A DNA stretch of 32,127 bases, taken from assembly GCA_023130895.1 (NCBI GenBank), contig JAGMAI010000095.1:1-32127 (forward strand). Direction: 5' to 3'. A model generated the notes under the pieces. The model was not told the origin of the DNA. It worked only from the letters and a program-made list of their open reading frames with translations, and made no database searches. Both the position numbers and the translations under genes were made by a program. This DNA comes from Thermoplasmata archaeon (lineage in GTDB: Archaea > Thermoplasmatota > Thermoplasmata > RBG-16-68-12 > JAGMCJ01). Position 1 is the stretch's first letter, and every line of letters starts with the position of its first letter. Positions 19,073-27,674 of this stretch are shown piece by piece.

Positions 19073-19876
19073 ATGAGCGCAGAAGCGGAACAGGAAATCG
19101 TGGACCACGTCATGGGAATACTCTCAACAGACCTACCAGAGCCCCGAATCGTCATCGTGGGGTGCGGCGGTGCGGGATGCAACATCGCCGGCCAGGTTCG
19201 GGAACGGTCCGGGCAAGGATTAGAGACAGTCGCCATAAACTCCGATGAGGAGAGTCTCGGCAGCGTCGTATCCGACGTCAAGATCCGCTTAGGGAAGGGT
19301 CCGGAGCATTCCAGAGGTGCGAAGGGCGTTCCCGAAGTGGGAAAGGGCCTCGCTCGTGCCGCCAAGGATAGCATCTCTTCTGCGATCAGAGCGGACATTG
19401 CATTCGTCATTGTCGGGTTGGGCGGAGGCATAGGAACTGGCTGCGCTCCCGAAGTCTCCGGAATCATCCGCGAGTCCGGCGCGGTGGTCATCTCGATCCC
19501 TGTGATGCCTTTCTCCGTGGAGGGCCGAAACTCCGCCGCCGAGAAGGGATTGCGGGAGCTGCGCGCTGCCTCCGACTCCACGATCGTGCTGGAGAATGAC
19601 TCGCTTCTCAAGTTCGGAGCTGACGTACCGCTAACCGGGGCGTTCGCCGTTCTGAACGGTGTGATTGCCGGCTTGATCGATTGCGTTGTTGAGAGGATAT
19701 CGAGGACCTTCCTGACAGTGCTCGAAGACGAGGTCATGGCGATGGCAAGGAACATCCAGGTGGCCGTTGACGTTCAGGAATCGGGAGAGGGACGACTATC
19801 CCCTCTCCCTCCGCTCGAGGCCCAGGGGGAAATCCAGTCATATCCGGAAGAGTTCAACACCTTCGACACCGACTAG
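19073..19876 (+). CDS. FtsZ-like (tubulin superfamily) GTPase-domain protein, truncated
   Basis: IVIVGCGGAGCNIAGQV; tubulin signature VGLGGGIGTGCAPEVSGIIRESGAVVISIPVMPFSVEGRNSAAEKGLREL; no recognisable T7 loop. Confidence 0.8.
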   Translation: MSAEAEQEIVDHVMGILSTDLPEPRIVIVGCGGAGCNIAGQVRERSGQGLETVAINSDEESLGSVVSDVKIRLGKGPEHSRGAKGVPEVGKGLARAAKDSISSAIRADIAFVIVGLGGGIGTGCAPEVSGIIRESGAVVISIPVMPFSVEGRNSAAEKGLRELRAASDSTIVLENDSLLKFGADVPLTGAFAVLNGVIAGLIDCVVERISRTFLTVLEDEVMAMARNIQVAVDVQESGEGRLSPLPPLEAQGEIQSYPEEFNTFDTD

Positions 19877-19924
19877 AGAGCGACACAGTTTTATCTCTCC
19901 AGCCCATGCCAGCTTGGTGATGAC

Positions 19925-20344
19925 CTGACAGTAGTTACCGGTTCAGTTGAGCTCAGTACCGAGGGCGAGGTAGACATTATTGATGTGACGGACGATGTCA
20001 GGCGAGTCGTTTCCGACTGCGGGATGAACAGCGGGATAGCCTGCGTCTTCACGAGGAGTTCTACGAGCACCGTCACGACGATCGAGTATGAGCCAGGCCT
20101 TCTGAGGGATATACCCGATGCCCTGGAGAGGCTCTTCCCGAAGAACATGGAATACGGACACGAGCAGATGTGGCATGATGGCAACGGGCACAGCCACGTT
20201 CGGGCTGCGTTCTTGAAACCCAGCCTGACAGTGCCTTTCGTGGATGGAGACTTGCTCCTGGGGACATGGCAGCAGATAGTGTTCGTGGAGCTCGACAACA
20301 AGCGGAGGAACCGGAAGCTCATCATACAGATGGTCGGGGAGTAG
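19925..20344 (+). CDS. YjbQ/UPF0047 family protein
   Basis: VDIIDVTDDVRRVVSDCGMNSGIACVFTRSSTSTVTTIEYEPG...GHSHVRAAFLKPSLTVPFVDGDLLLGTWQQIVFVELDNKRRNRK; homologous N-terminus seems to begin at CTG 19925 (first GTG is 19985). Confidence 0.8.
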   Translation: MTVVTGSVELSTEGEVDIIDVTDDVRRVVSDCGMNSGIACVFTRSSTSTVTTIEYEPGLLRDIPDALERLFPKNMEYGHEQMWHDGNGHSHVRAAFLKPSLTVPFVDGDLLLGTWQQIVFVELDNKRRNRKLIIQMVGE

Positions 20345-20388
20345 CCTGAGAAGCGCCCGCCAAATCGGGCTTTTATACACGATTGGAC

Positions 20389-21756
20389 ATGCTCTTCGCA
20401 GTGCCCACATCTACTTCTGTTGGGAGAAGGCAGAGGAAAGTCAACCTCTATGTTCTGTCAACGCTCGCCTTCCTCATCAGCCTCGGGTTCGGGCTGATCG
20501 CGCCGTTTCTGCCCTTCTATGCCGAGTTCCTCGGCGCCGATGCCATCGCCATCGGAATCCTCCTGTCCTCTTTCATGGTAACTCGCGCTCTCCTGGCCAC
20601 TCCGTTCGGCAATCTCTCGGACAGGATTGGAAGGAAGCGGATAATCGGCGTGGGGGCCGTGATGTATGCCTTTCTCGCCTTCTTCTTCACTCTTCCAGGG
20701 GACTGGGTCGGTCTGATTTTCGTCCGCGCCTTTCAGGGTGTTGCGTCCGCAATGGTCTGGCCGGTAGGCGAAGCTCTGCTTGTGGACTCCGTGCCGGGGA
20801 GGCAACGGGGACGGGCGATGGGTGTGTACATTTTCGCGTCCAATGCGGGCTGGGTTCTTGGCCCCCTCATCGGCGGACTGCTCCTTTTCATGGGGCAGAA
20901 CGTCCTCGGCCTGGATACGCTCTCTAGCTATCGGTTTCCCTTCTACGTCCTCGCGATTCTGTCTCTCATCGCGGCGGGCCTCTTCTTCGCCACGGTTGAG
21001 GATGTAATCAAGCCAGATAAGCGCAAGAAGGAGGACAGGAGTTCAAGGACGAAGCGCAAGACCGTCCTGGACTCGAGGACATCCTCCGAGCTCAGGATTC
21101 TCTACCTCAATGCGCTGGTCAATGGTTTCAGCATGGGCATACTGAGTTTCATCACGATTCTCTTCATGAAGGACATCATCAATATCGAAGAGTATCTGAT
21201 TGGCATAATAATCGGCCTCACTGGTGCGATCGGGATGATTGCGAACATCCCTGCCGGAAGGCAGGCGGACAGGGTTGGACGAAAACCCGTTCTTCTTCTG
21301 GGCGGATATCTGGCCAGGTTCTCAATGTTGATCCTTCCATTCGTGGGGCTTCTGCCATTACGGGCGTTAGGAAGGGCAAACTCACTCGCGGACCCCTATC
21401 TCTACGGTCTTGTGGCCATCAGTGGAGTGTTGGCGTTCCGTTTCTTCGCATTCCAGATCAGCCAGCCTGCACTGAGAGCCTTGCAGGCGGACATAATCCC
21501 TGCCGCCGTCCGAGGGAGATTGATAGGTATGATGCAGACGATGTTCAACGTGGGGGCGATAATCGGCGCCCCGATAGGCGGGGCCGTCTATATGGCCTTT
21601 GGAGGACAGTTCTTCGGGATCCCTCCTTTCGTCATACCAGGGGAGGGAGTCCCATTCATCATCTCAGCAATCCTCGGGTTCATCACTCTGACGTTGATCC
21701 TGCTCTACGTCAGGGAACCAATAAAGGCCAGAAAGGAGAGAATCAGTGAGAAATAA
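20389..21756 (+). CDS. MFS transporter
   Basis: about 12 hydrophobic segments; MFS motif GNLSDRIGRKRIIGVG and second half GRQADRVGRKPVLLLGG; TATA-like cttttatac upstream. Confidence 0.9.
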   Translation: MLFAVPTSTSVGRRQRKVNLYVLSTLAFLISLGFGLIAPFLPFYAEFLGADAIAIGILLSSFMVTRALLATPFGNLSDRIGRKRIIGVGAVMYAFLAFFFTLPGDWVGLIFVRAFQGVASAMVWPVGEALLVDSVPGRQRGRAMGVYIFASNAGWVLGPLIGGLLLFMGQNVLGLDTLSSYRFPFYVLAILSLIAAGLFFATVEDVIKPDKRKKEDRSSRTKRKTVLDSRTSSELRILYLNALVNGFSMGILSFITILFMKDIINIEEYLIGIIIGLTGAIGMIANIPAGRQADRVGRKPVLLLGGYLARFSMLILPFVGLLPLRALGRANSLADPYLYGLVAISGVLAFRFFAFQISQPALRALQADIIPAAVRGRLIGMMQTMFNVGAIIGAPIGGAVYMAFGGQFFGIPPFVIPGEGVPFIISAILGFITLTLILLYVREPIKARKERISEK

Positions 21757-22657
21757 TTTAAGGGAGGCAGTCATATTTGCGGGGGAGACAATGGCCTCCA
21801 GAGATATTCAGAACGAACGGTCCGATAACAAGTTCATCCTCACTCGTGTCGGCGTCACGGACGTCAAGAAGCCCGTGAGAGTGAGGAGACCAGATAGAGC
21901 GACGACACTCACCGTCGACCTTGATGTTTTCGTTGACCTGCCCTCCTCAATGAAGGGCAGCCATATGTCCAGGAACCTGGAGGCGATCGGCGAGATCGTT
22001 GACAGCTCCGTCAGGCAGCCGGTCGCCGGCCTGGAGGACCTCTCACTGATGATATGCAGGAAACTCCTTGAGCGGCATGAGTACGCTTCCTACTCTGAGG
22101 CAAGGGCCAGCGCGTACTACTTCTTGGAGAAGGAGACCCCGCTGGGGACGAAGAGCCTTGAGAGGTTCAAGCTCGTTGCCAGGGCCGAGGCCCGCAGCGG
22201 TGAGCAGCCGGGAACCAAGAAGTCAATCGGAGTCGAGGTCGTTGGCATGACCACGTGCCCCTGTGCCATGGAGACCATCAGCGGCAGCACCAGCGGGTTA
22301 AAGGTGGAGCAAGCCATCACTCACAATCAGAGAAACAAGACATTCGTGATGATGGATGTTCCTGAGGGTATGACCGTTGAGGCAGATGACCTTGTGCACA
22401 TAGTGGAGAGATCGATGAGCAGCCCGACGTATGAGATACTGAAAAGGGAGGACGAGGCGGAGCTCGTCAGGCGGGCGCACTCGAACCCGAGATTCGTCGA
22501 GGACGTCGTGAGGGGGGTCCTAGCGCACATTCTGGAGGAATTCAAGGACTTGCCCGACTGGGTTCAGGTCCAGGTCAAAAGCGAGAGCGAGGAATCGATC
22601 CACAAGCACAACGCATTCGCCGAGAGAGTGACAACTCTCGGAGAACTTCGGGGATAG
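21746..22657 (+). CDS. mptA: GTP cyclohydrolase MptA (FolE2 family)
   Basis: LTRVGVTDVKKPVRVRR; FVDLPSSMKGSHMSRNLE; VVGMTTCPCAMETISG; likely start ATG at 21791. Confidence 0.9.
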   Translation: MRNNLREAVIFAGETMASRDIQNERSDNKFILTRVGVTDVKKPVRVRRPDRATTLTVDLDVFVDLPSSMKGSHMSRNLEAIGEIVDSSVRQPVAGLEDLSLMICRKLLERHEYASYSEARASAYYFLEKETPLGTKSLERFKLVARAEARSGEQPGTKKSIGVEVVGMTTCPCAMETISGSTSGLKVEQAITHNQRNKTFVMMDVPEGMTVEADDLVHIVERSMSSPTYEILKREDEAELVRRAHSNPRFVEDVVRGVLAHILEEFKDLPDWVQVQVKSESEESIHKHNAFAERVTTLGELRG

Positions 22658-22697
22658 CTCCCGCAAAGCTTTATTTCGTCAATCCCATTCACCCACG

Positions 22698-22877
22698 TTG
22701 AGTCTGATATCCATTTGTCATATCTGCGGTGCTCCCGCGACACAAACGTGCTCATACTGCGGAAAGCCCGTGTGCAGAGATGACTTCGATTTCCGCATGA
22801 CCGTGTGCAAGGCATGCGTCTCCAAGAGGCAGGAGCCCGAAAAACCGGAGAGAACGAGGACACGTCTATTTCAGTAG
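22698..22877 (+). CDS. Small zinc-finger protein (59 aa, B-box/treble-clef-like)
   Basis: TTG start; MSLISICHICGAPATQTCSYCGKPVCRDDFDFRMTVCKACVSKRQEPEKPERTRTRLFQ; TATA-like aaagctttattt upstream; below the ORF-track size cut. Confidence 0.65.
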   Translation: MSLISICHICGAPATQTCSYCGKPVCRDDFDFRMTVCKACVSKRQEPEKPERTRTRLFQ

Positions 22878-23357
22878 TCGGAGCGCATCGTCACGCTCTA
22901 TGCCCAATGCCCTCAACAGGTACTCCAGCGACTTCGAGGCTATCATGTCCTTCGTCTTCTCATCGAGAAACCTCTCCATTATTATGGGTGCCTTTGAATA
23001 GTATTGAATGGCGAATTCAGAAAGGTAATATGGAGCGCTGTCAGGGTCGAGTTCGCTGGCCTTGACGTAGAACTGCTCTGCCTCGTTGAACCTCCCGGCG
23101 TCCATGCAGAAAGAAGCGTAGGCCTCGATGTACTGGGGGTTCTCAGGTTCTAGATCTATCGCCTTCTTGTAGAGATCGGCAATCTTCTCGGGTTTGACCT
23201 TCGGATTCCCGATGCTCGCCTCCGCCTTGCCGAAGAATGCCCTCGCGTTCTCTGGACTCATCTTCGCTGCCTTGTTGAAATGCTTGAGCGCCTTATCGTA
23301 TTCGCACATCCCCAACAGCCTCTCGCCGTCAGCGATTTCTTCCTCAACTTCCTTCAT
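22866..23357 (-). CDS. TPR-repeat protein
   Basis: MCEYDKALKHFNKAAKMSPENARAFFGKAEAS...AIDLEPENPQYIEAYASFCMDAGRFNEAEQFYVKASELDPDS. Confidence 0.75.
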   Translation of the reverse strand: MKEVEEEIADGERLLGMCEYDKALKHFNKAAKMSPENARAFFGKAEASIGNPKVKPEKIADLYKKAIDLEPENPQYIEAYASFCMDAGRFNEAEQFYVKASELDPDSAPYYLSEFAIQYYSKAPIIMERFLDEKTKDMIASKSLEYLLRALGIERDDALRLLK

Positions 23358-23470
23358 GAACAGTCCTCTCAAGTGTCGTATTGACAACACCGAGATAAAA
23401 GTTTGGTCAGGAGTCGCAGGCCAGATTATCATGGATGATAATTTCGACGAAAGTGGCTTAACAACTCAGA

Positions 23471-23761
23471 ATGCTCTTCATAATGACTGCGATCATGATA
23501 TCTGGCGCCTATCTTGAGTTGAGGGTTGAGGGAGCGAAGAATCCGCCTCGGTCAGTCGTTTCCGCAACACGTCCCTACGGCTGGAGAGTTCGAGGGGACA
23601 AGCTCGTCTATCCACTATCTGAAGAGGAATTCAACGTCGATGATTCAGGCCGCGTCATGAAAACGCTCGAAGCCTTGAATCGAGCTAGCTATGTTTTGAA
23701 GATCCTGAGGATGCCCTACAAGATCAGTTTTCAAGCGAGATCCAAGACATCCCAAGTGTAG
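23471..23761 (+). CDS. Hypothetical small protein
   Basis: 96 aa ORF ending exactly against pheS; start uncertain. Confidence 0.4.
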   Translation: MLFIMTAIMISGAYLELRVEGAKNPPRSVVSATRPYGWRVRGDKLVYPLSEEEFNVDDSGRVMKTLEALNRASYVLKILRMPYKISFQARSKTSQV

Positions 23762-25297
23762 TCAGAATATGGGTTTTGCCTTCTTCAGCCACTCGATGTC
23801 GCTCACGTAGATCGTGCGCATGTCGGTTGTGTCTGTCAGGGCCATGACCAGCCTTTCGAGTCCGAGTCCCCATGCGAGGACGGGATGCTTCACACCGAAC
23901 GGATGGGTGACTTCTGGCCTGAATATCCCGGCACCGCCGAGTTCGACCCACTCCCCGTCCAAGTACATCTCCACTTCCAGGCTAGGCTCTGTGTATGGGA
24001 AGTAGCCCGGTCTGATGTTGATCTTGTCGTATCCCATCTTCCTGTAGAACTCCTTCAGCACGCCGATGAGCATCGCGAGATTGGCCCCCTTCTCCATGAC
24101 GATTCCCTCGACCTGGATAAACTCGGGAAGATGCTTCGAGTCCATCGCCTCTCGCCTGAAGACCCTGCCCACAGAGAAAACCTTGATCGGCGGGTCCGGG
24201 TGCTCCGAGAGGTATCTGAGCGTGTTCACTGTTGTGTGGGTCCTCAATATCGCCTTCCTGGCCTCGTCGACGTCCCATTCGTACTTCCAGCCTTCCGAGG
24301 CAGTGTCCCCGCCCGATTCGTGCATATCCTTGATCCTCTGGACCAGCTCCTCAGGCGGAAGGGGCAGCGTCCTCGGCTCCGATAGGTAGAACGTGTCCTG
24401 CATGTCCCGGGCCGGGTGGTCCTGGGGCTGGAAGAGCGCATCGAAGGTCCAGAAGGAGAGATCAACGAAATCGCCCTCGATCTCCTCGAAACCCATCTCC
24501 GCAAAGATTCGCTTGACCTTTCTGATATGCTCCACAAGGGGATGGCTCCTCCCGCCAGAGACTGGCGGAGCAAAGGCGTCTATGTCGTACTTCCTGAAGC
24601 TGACCTCCCTCCACTTCCCCGTCTGCAACAGTTCAGGCGTCAGCTGCGCGACCTCCTCTCCTATCTTGATGCCCTTCTGTATGCACTTCTTTCCCACGTC
24701 AGTGAGCGTGATCTCGCGGAGGACTCTCTCCCTCTCCTTGACCACATCCTGCCTTCTCAGCAGCATTCCGATCGTTGCGGCGTCCACATCGCTCTCAGAC
24801 AGCTCTCCCTCTGAGAGGCGTTGAATGAGCTCCTCGTCCTTGCCCTTCTCGGTGACGGCCTTCTTTCCATGCTCGGTGATGATCAGAACGGTGCTACCGT
24901 CTTCCTTCTCTATCGTGGCCCACACCTTTCTCTTCATCCATCCGATGGCGATCTGAACCTCCTTCGGCGAGAGACGCGCCCTCTTCTGGAGCGTTCCGAG
25001 ATCGATCCTTCCCCTGGCTTTCCTCAGCGCCTTCAGCGCTCTCCTCTCGGGAAGGTTCTTCGTCGCCCACTGCTTCTTGGCCAGAGAGTAGTAGCTGATG
25101 ACCTTCTCCTTTATCGTGACGAGCCCCTTGGACTGGAGCCAGGAGGAGGCGTTCATGACCTCGACGAGCTCCGCGAAACCTCCGCGCTTCAGAAGCTCAT
25201 CTGGAGCGGCCGAGCTGGCATCTCCGAATGCGAGAAGGACCTTCTTCTCGAGGAGGCTCAGTTCGTCCATCAGGTCATCGACATCCATCACAATCAC
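23762..25297 (-). CDS. pheS: Phenylalanyl-tRNA synthetase alpha subunit
   Basis: HPLVEHIRKVKRIFAEMGFEEIEGDFVDLSFWTFDALFQPQDHPARDMQDTFYL; AWGLGLERLVMALT. Confidence 0.95.
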   Translation of the reverse strand: MIVMDVDDLMDELSLLEKKVLLAFGDASSAAPDELLKRGGFAELVEVMNASSWLQSKGLVTIKEKVISYYSLAKKQWATKNLPERRALKALRKARGRIDLGTLQKRARLSPKEVQIAIGWMKRKVWATIEKEDGSTVLIITEHGKKAVTEKGKDEELIQRLSEGELSESDVDAATIGMLLRRQDVVKERERVLREITLTDVGKKCIQKGIKIGEEVAQLTPELLQTGKWREVSFRKYDIDAFAPPVSGGRSHPLVEHIRKVKRIFAEMGFEEIEGDFVDLSFWTFDALFQPQDHPARDMQDTFYLSEPRTLPLPPEELVQRIKDMHESGGDTASEGWKYEWDVDEARKAILRTHTTVNTLRYLSEHPDPPIKVFSVGRVFRREAMDSKHLPEFIQVEGIVMEKGANLAMLIGVLKEFYRKMGYDKINIRPGYFPYTEPSLEVEMYLDGEWVELGGAGIFRPEVTHPFGVKHPVLAWGLGLERLVMALTDTTDMRTIYVSDIEWLKKAKPIF

Positions 25298-25323
25298 GAA
25301 TGGTCACGTGCGATTTATTCTTT

Positions 25324-26442
25324 TCAGTCCCGCAATATGAAGTCCTCGATTCTGTCCTTGGCTTCTTCACGCTTCTGCTGGTGCTCCTTCAGGAACCCGT
25401 TGATCTTCTCGATGAGGATCTGCTTGCATTCCCCGCAGAGGATCTCACCGCCCTTGCACTTGAGATAGATGTCTCTCAGCTCATCGTCCTCGGGCATGAA
25501 GAAGTACATGTAGTAGTGATAGACCGTGCAGATGTCTGGATTGGCTCCAAGTTTCTTCTGCTCCTCCACGGAGACCCGCCCGCCCGTGAAGGCGTTGACG
25601 ATCTTCTTCCTCACGTCATCGGGTTGGTCCGTCGTGAACACGCTCGTGTGGGGGAGCGAGGCGGACATCTTGTCTCCACCCGCCAGGCTTGGGAGGAGCT
25701 TGTTGTGCAGGAGCGCTGGCTTGTAGTACCCGAGCAAGGGGGCGACGTCTCTGGCGATTCTGAAATGAGGGTCCTGGTCAATCCCGCAGGGAATCAGACA
25801 AGCGATGTTCCTGCCCTCGAGCACCGACTCGAGAAAACAGGGAACCGCCTGCATGCTCGTGTAGAAGATGCTTCCGATGTTGTGGCTGCTGTCGAAACCG
25901 AAGACCGCGCGGACCTTGGAGAAATTGATCCTCCTGGCGACGTCAATCGCTATCGGGTAGAGCGTGTGAATCAGCTCAGTGTCCAGGAATATCTTCGTCA
26001 GCTTGGGGTCGAATCCCAAGGCAATGACATCCAGCATGTTCTCGTAAGCGTACTTCTTGGTGTCCTCTCTCGTGAGGCCATCGTCGAACATGAACTTCTC
26101 ATCGTCCGTCAGCTGGAAGTAGAACTTGACCTTGAAGTTGTCCTGAAGCCATTTTGTGAGGATCCAAGGCAATATGTGCCCTAGGTGGGTGTCTCCTGAG
26201 GGACCGCGGCCTGTGTAGAGGAAGAAGCCATTCCCCTTCTCGTAGTCATCCAGGATCCTGTTGAAGTCGCGGTGTGAGTAGATGATCCCTCTCCTTATCA
26301 GGTGGTGCAGAGGGGAGGCGTGCTTTTCAAGTCTGTCCAGTATCTCCTGGGACACTAACTGAGTTCCGAACCTTTCCACTAGCTTATCGTAGTCGATCTC
26401 GCCCTTGACCTCCCATGGTGTTACAATGAAATCTTCAGCCAT
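25324..26442 (-). CDS. trpS: Tryptophanyl-tRNA synthetase
   Basis: FFLYTGRGPSGDTHLGHILPW; GGDKMSASLPHTSVFTTD (KMSAS); CGECKQILIEKINGFLKEHQ; start ATG 26442. Confidence 0.93.
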   Translation of the reverse strand: MAEDFIVTPWEVKGEIDYDKLVERFGTQLVSQEILDRLEKHASPLHHLIRRGIIYSHRDFNRILDDYEKGNGFFLYTGRGPSGDTHLGHILPWILTKWLQDNFKVKFYFQLTDDEKFMFDDGLTREDTKKYAYENMLDVIALGFDPKLTKIFLDTELIHTLYPIAIDVARRINFSKVRAVFGFDSSHNIGSIFYTSMQAVPCFLESVLEGRNIACLIPCGIDQDPHFRIARDVAPLLGYYKPALLHNKLLPSLAGGDKMSASLPHTSVFTTDQPDDVRKKIVNAFTGGRVSVEEQKKLGANPDICTVYHYYMYFFMPEDDELRDIYLKCKGGEILCGECKQILIEKINGFLKEHQQKREEAKDRIEDFILRD

Positions 26443-26582
26443 CTGAGTCGTCTCTGAATGAAGCAATATCCTAATAACGTTTCTCTCTCACTTTCTCCCA
26501 CGGTTCTCCAACGCATTGTGCTGACCGGGAACCACCATCGCCACGTGAAAAGGATTAATATCTCCGGATCCTTCCTGGCAGT

Positions 26583-27374
26583 ATGGGGGAGTCCATTGAT
26601 ACTGATTTTCTCGAGCGGGACAGACACGAGAGAATGAGAAGGATTCCGTGGATAGACCTGGACGCGGTCAGAACCGCTCGAGTTCTCGTCGTCGGAGCAG
26701 GCGCTCTCGGCAACGAAGTCGTGAAGGACATGGTTCTGGCGGGCTTCGCGGGAATCAGTCTCGTCGATATGGACCACGTCGCCAGGTCCAATCTGACCCG
26801 ATGCGTGTTCTTCCGGGAGCAGGATTCCGAAAGGAGGCGGCTCAAAGCCGAAGTTGTTGCAGAAAGAGCTATGGAACTCGACCCAGCGGTCAAGATCACA
26901 CCCTACACCGACAGAATCCAGGATATGCCTGAGGATTTCATCCCCTCCCATTCAATGATCCTCGGCTGCCTGGACAACGTGGCCACAAGACTCCATCTGA
27001 ACGCTCACTGCTACAATGAGGGCATACCATACATCGATGGGGCAATGGACGGGCTGATCGGAAAGGTGCAAGTCGTCCTTCCACCGGAAACGGCCTGTCT
27101 CCAGTGCGGAATGAACAAGACACACTCGAAGATCATGGAACTCAGGTTCAGCTGCACCGGCGAAGATGTCACGTTCTACGAGCCCAAGGTCGCCGCAGAG
27201 ATCACGACAACGAGCATAGTCTCGGCGGTCCAGGTGAGAGAGGCCCTCAAGATTGTGTCCGGAAGAGCGGAGGCTGTCCTGTCCAATGTATTCTACTACG
27301 ACGGTCTGAGAAACGTCTCAGAGACCCTCGAGGTCTCGAAGAACCCTGATTGCCCACATCATGGGGGGCAGTAG
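26583..27374 (+). CDS. E1-like ubiquitin/ThiF-family activating enzyme
   Basis: RVLVVGAGALGNEVVKDMVLAGF...LVDMDHVARSNLTRCVFF...ILGCLDNVATRLHLNAHCYNEGIPYIDGAMDGLIGKVQVVLPPETACLQCG; RFSCTG candidate catalytic Cys; zinc pair CLQC + CPHH. Confidence 0.92.
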   Translation: MGESIDTDFLERDRHERMRRIPWIDLDAVRTARVLVVGAGALGNEVVKDMVLAGFAGISLVDMDHVARSNLTRCVFFREQDSERRRLKAEVVAERAMELDPAVKITPYTDRIQDMPEDFIPSHSMILGCLDNVATRLHLNAHCYNEGIPYIDGAMDGLIGKVQVVLPPETACLQCGMNKTHSKIMELRFSCTGEDVTFYEPKVAAEITTTSIVSAVQVREALKIVSGRAEAVLSNVFYYDGLRNVSETLEVSKNPDCPHHGGQ

Positions 27375-27382
27375 TTTTGTTC

Positions 27383-27401
27383 CTCCGAAAACCTTTAAGA
27401 A
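27383..27401 (+). promoter_or_regulatory. BRE/TATA-like promoter upstream of the Ub-like gene
   Basis: ctccgaaaacctttaagaa about 30-50 nt upstream of the start; SD-like gggggag at 27423-27429. Confidence 0.5.
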
Positions 27402-27434
27402 CGCCTCAGGCAATAACTGTACGGGGGAGTGATT

Positions 27435-27674
27435 GTGACAACGAGAATCAGCGTCAAGAACGCGGAAACAGGGTCCTCGGTCGAGATGGAGCTGGAGGCC
27501 GAGAATACCGTCGAAGAGATAATCGAGAGCGCGGCCAGCTACTGGGAGGTCTCTCCTGGGGCCTATGTCCTCCGTCGTGGCAAGGCGGTTCTGCGCGGAC
27601 AGTCGACGATTGTGGAAGCGAAGATCCGTGAGGGCGACGTGGTCGAGCTGATACCTGACCCTGAGGGCGGCTAG
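27435..27674 (+). CDS. Ubiquitin-like beta-grasp protein ending in Gly-Gly
   Basis: MTTRISVKNAETGSSVEMELEAENTVEEIIESAASYWEVSPGAYVLRRGKAVLRGQSTIVEAKIREGDVVELIPDPEGG*; GTG 27435 follows SD gggggag (alternative GTG 27429). Confidence 0.85.
   Translation: MTTRISVKNAETGSSVEMELEAENTVEEIIESAASYWEVSPGAYVLRRGKAVLRGQSTIVEAKIREGDVVELIPDPEGG

Noticed and set aside
25228-26184. 318-aa plus-strand ORF
   Set aside because: Antisense to trpS/pheS with low-information composition; the synthetase frames are unambiguous.
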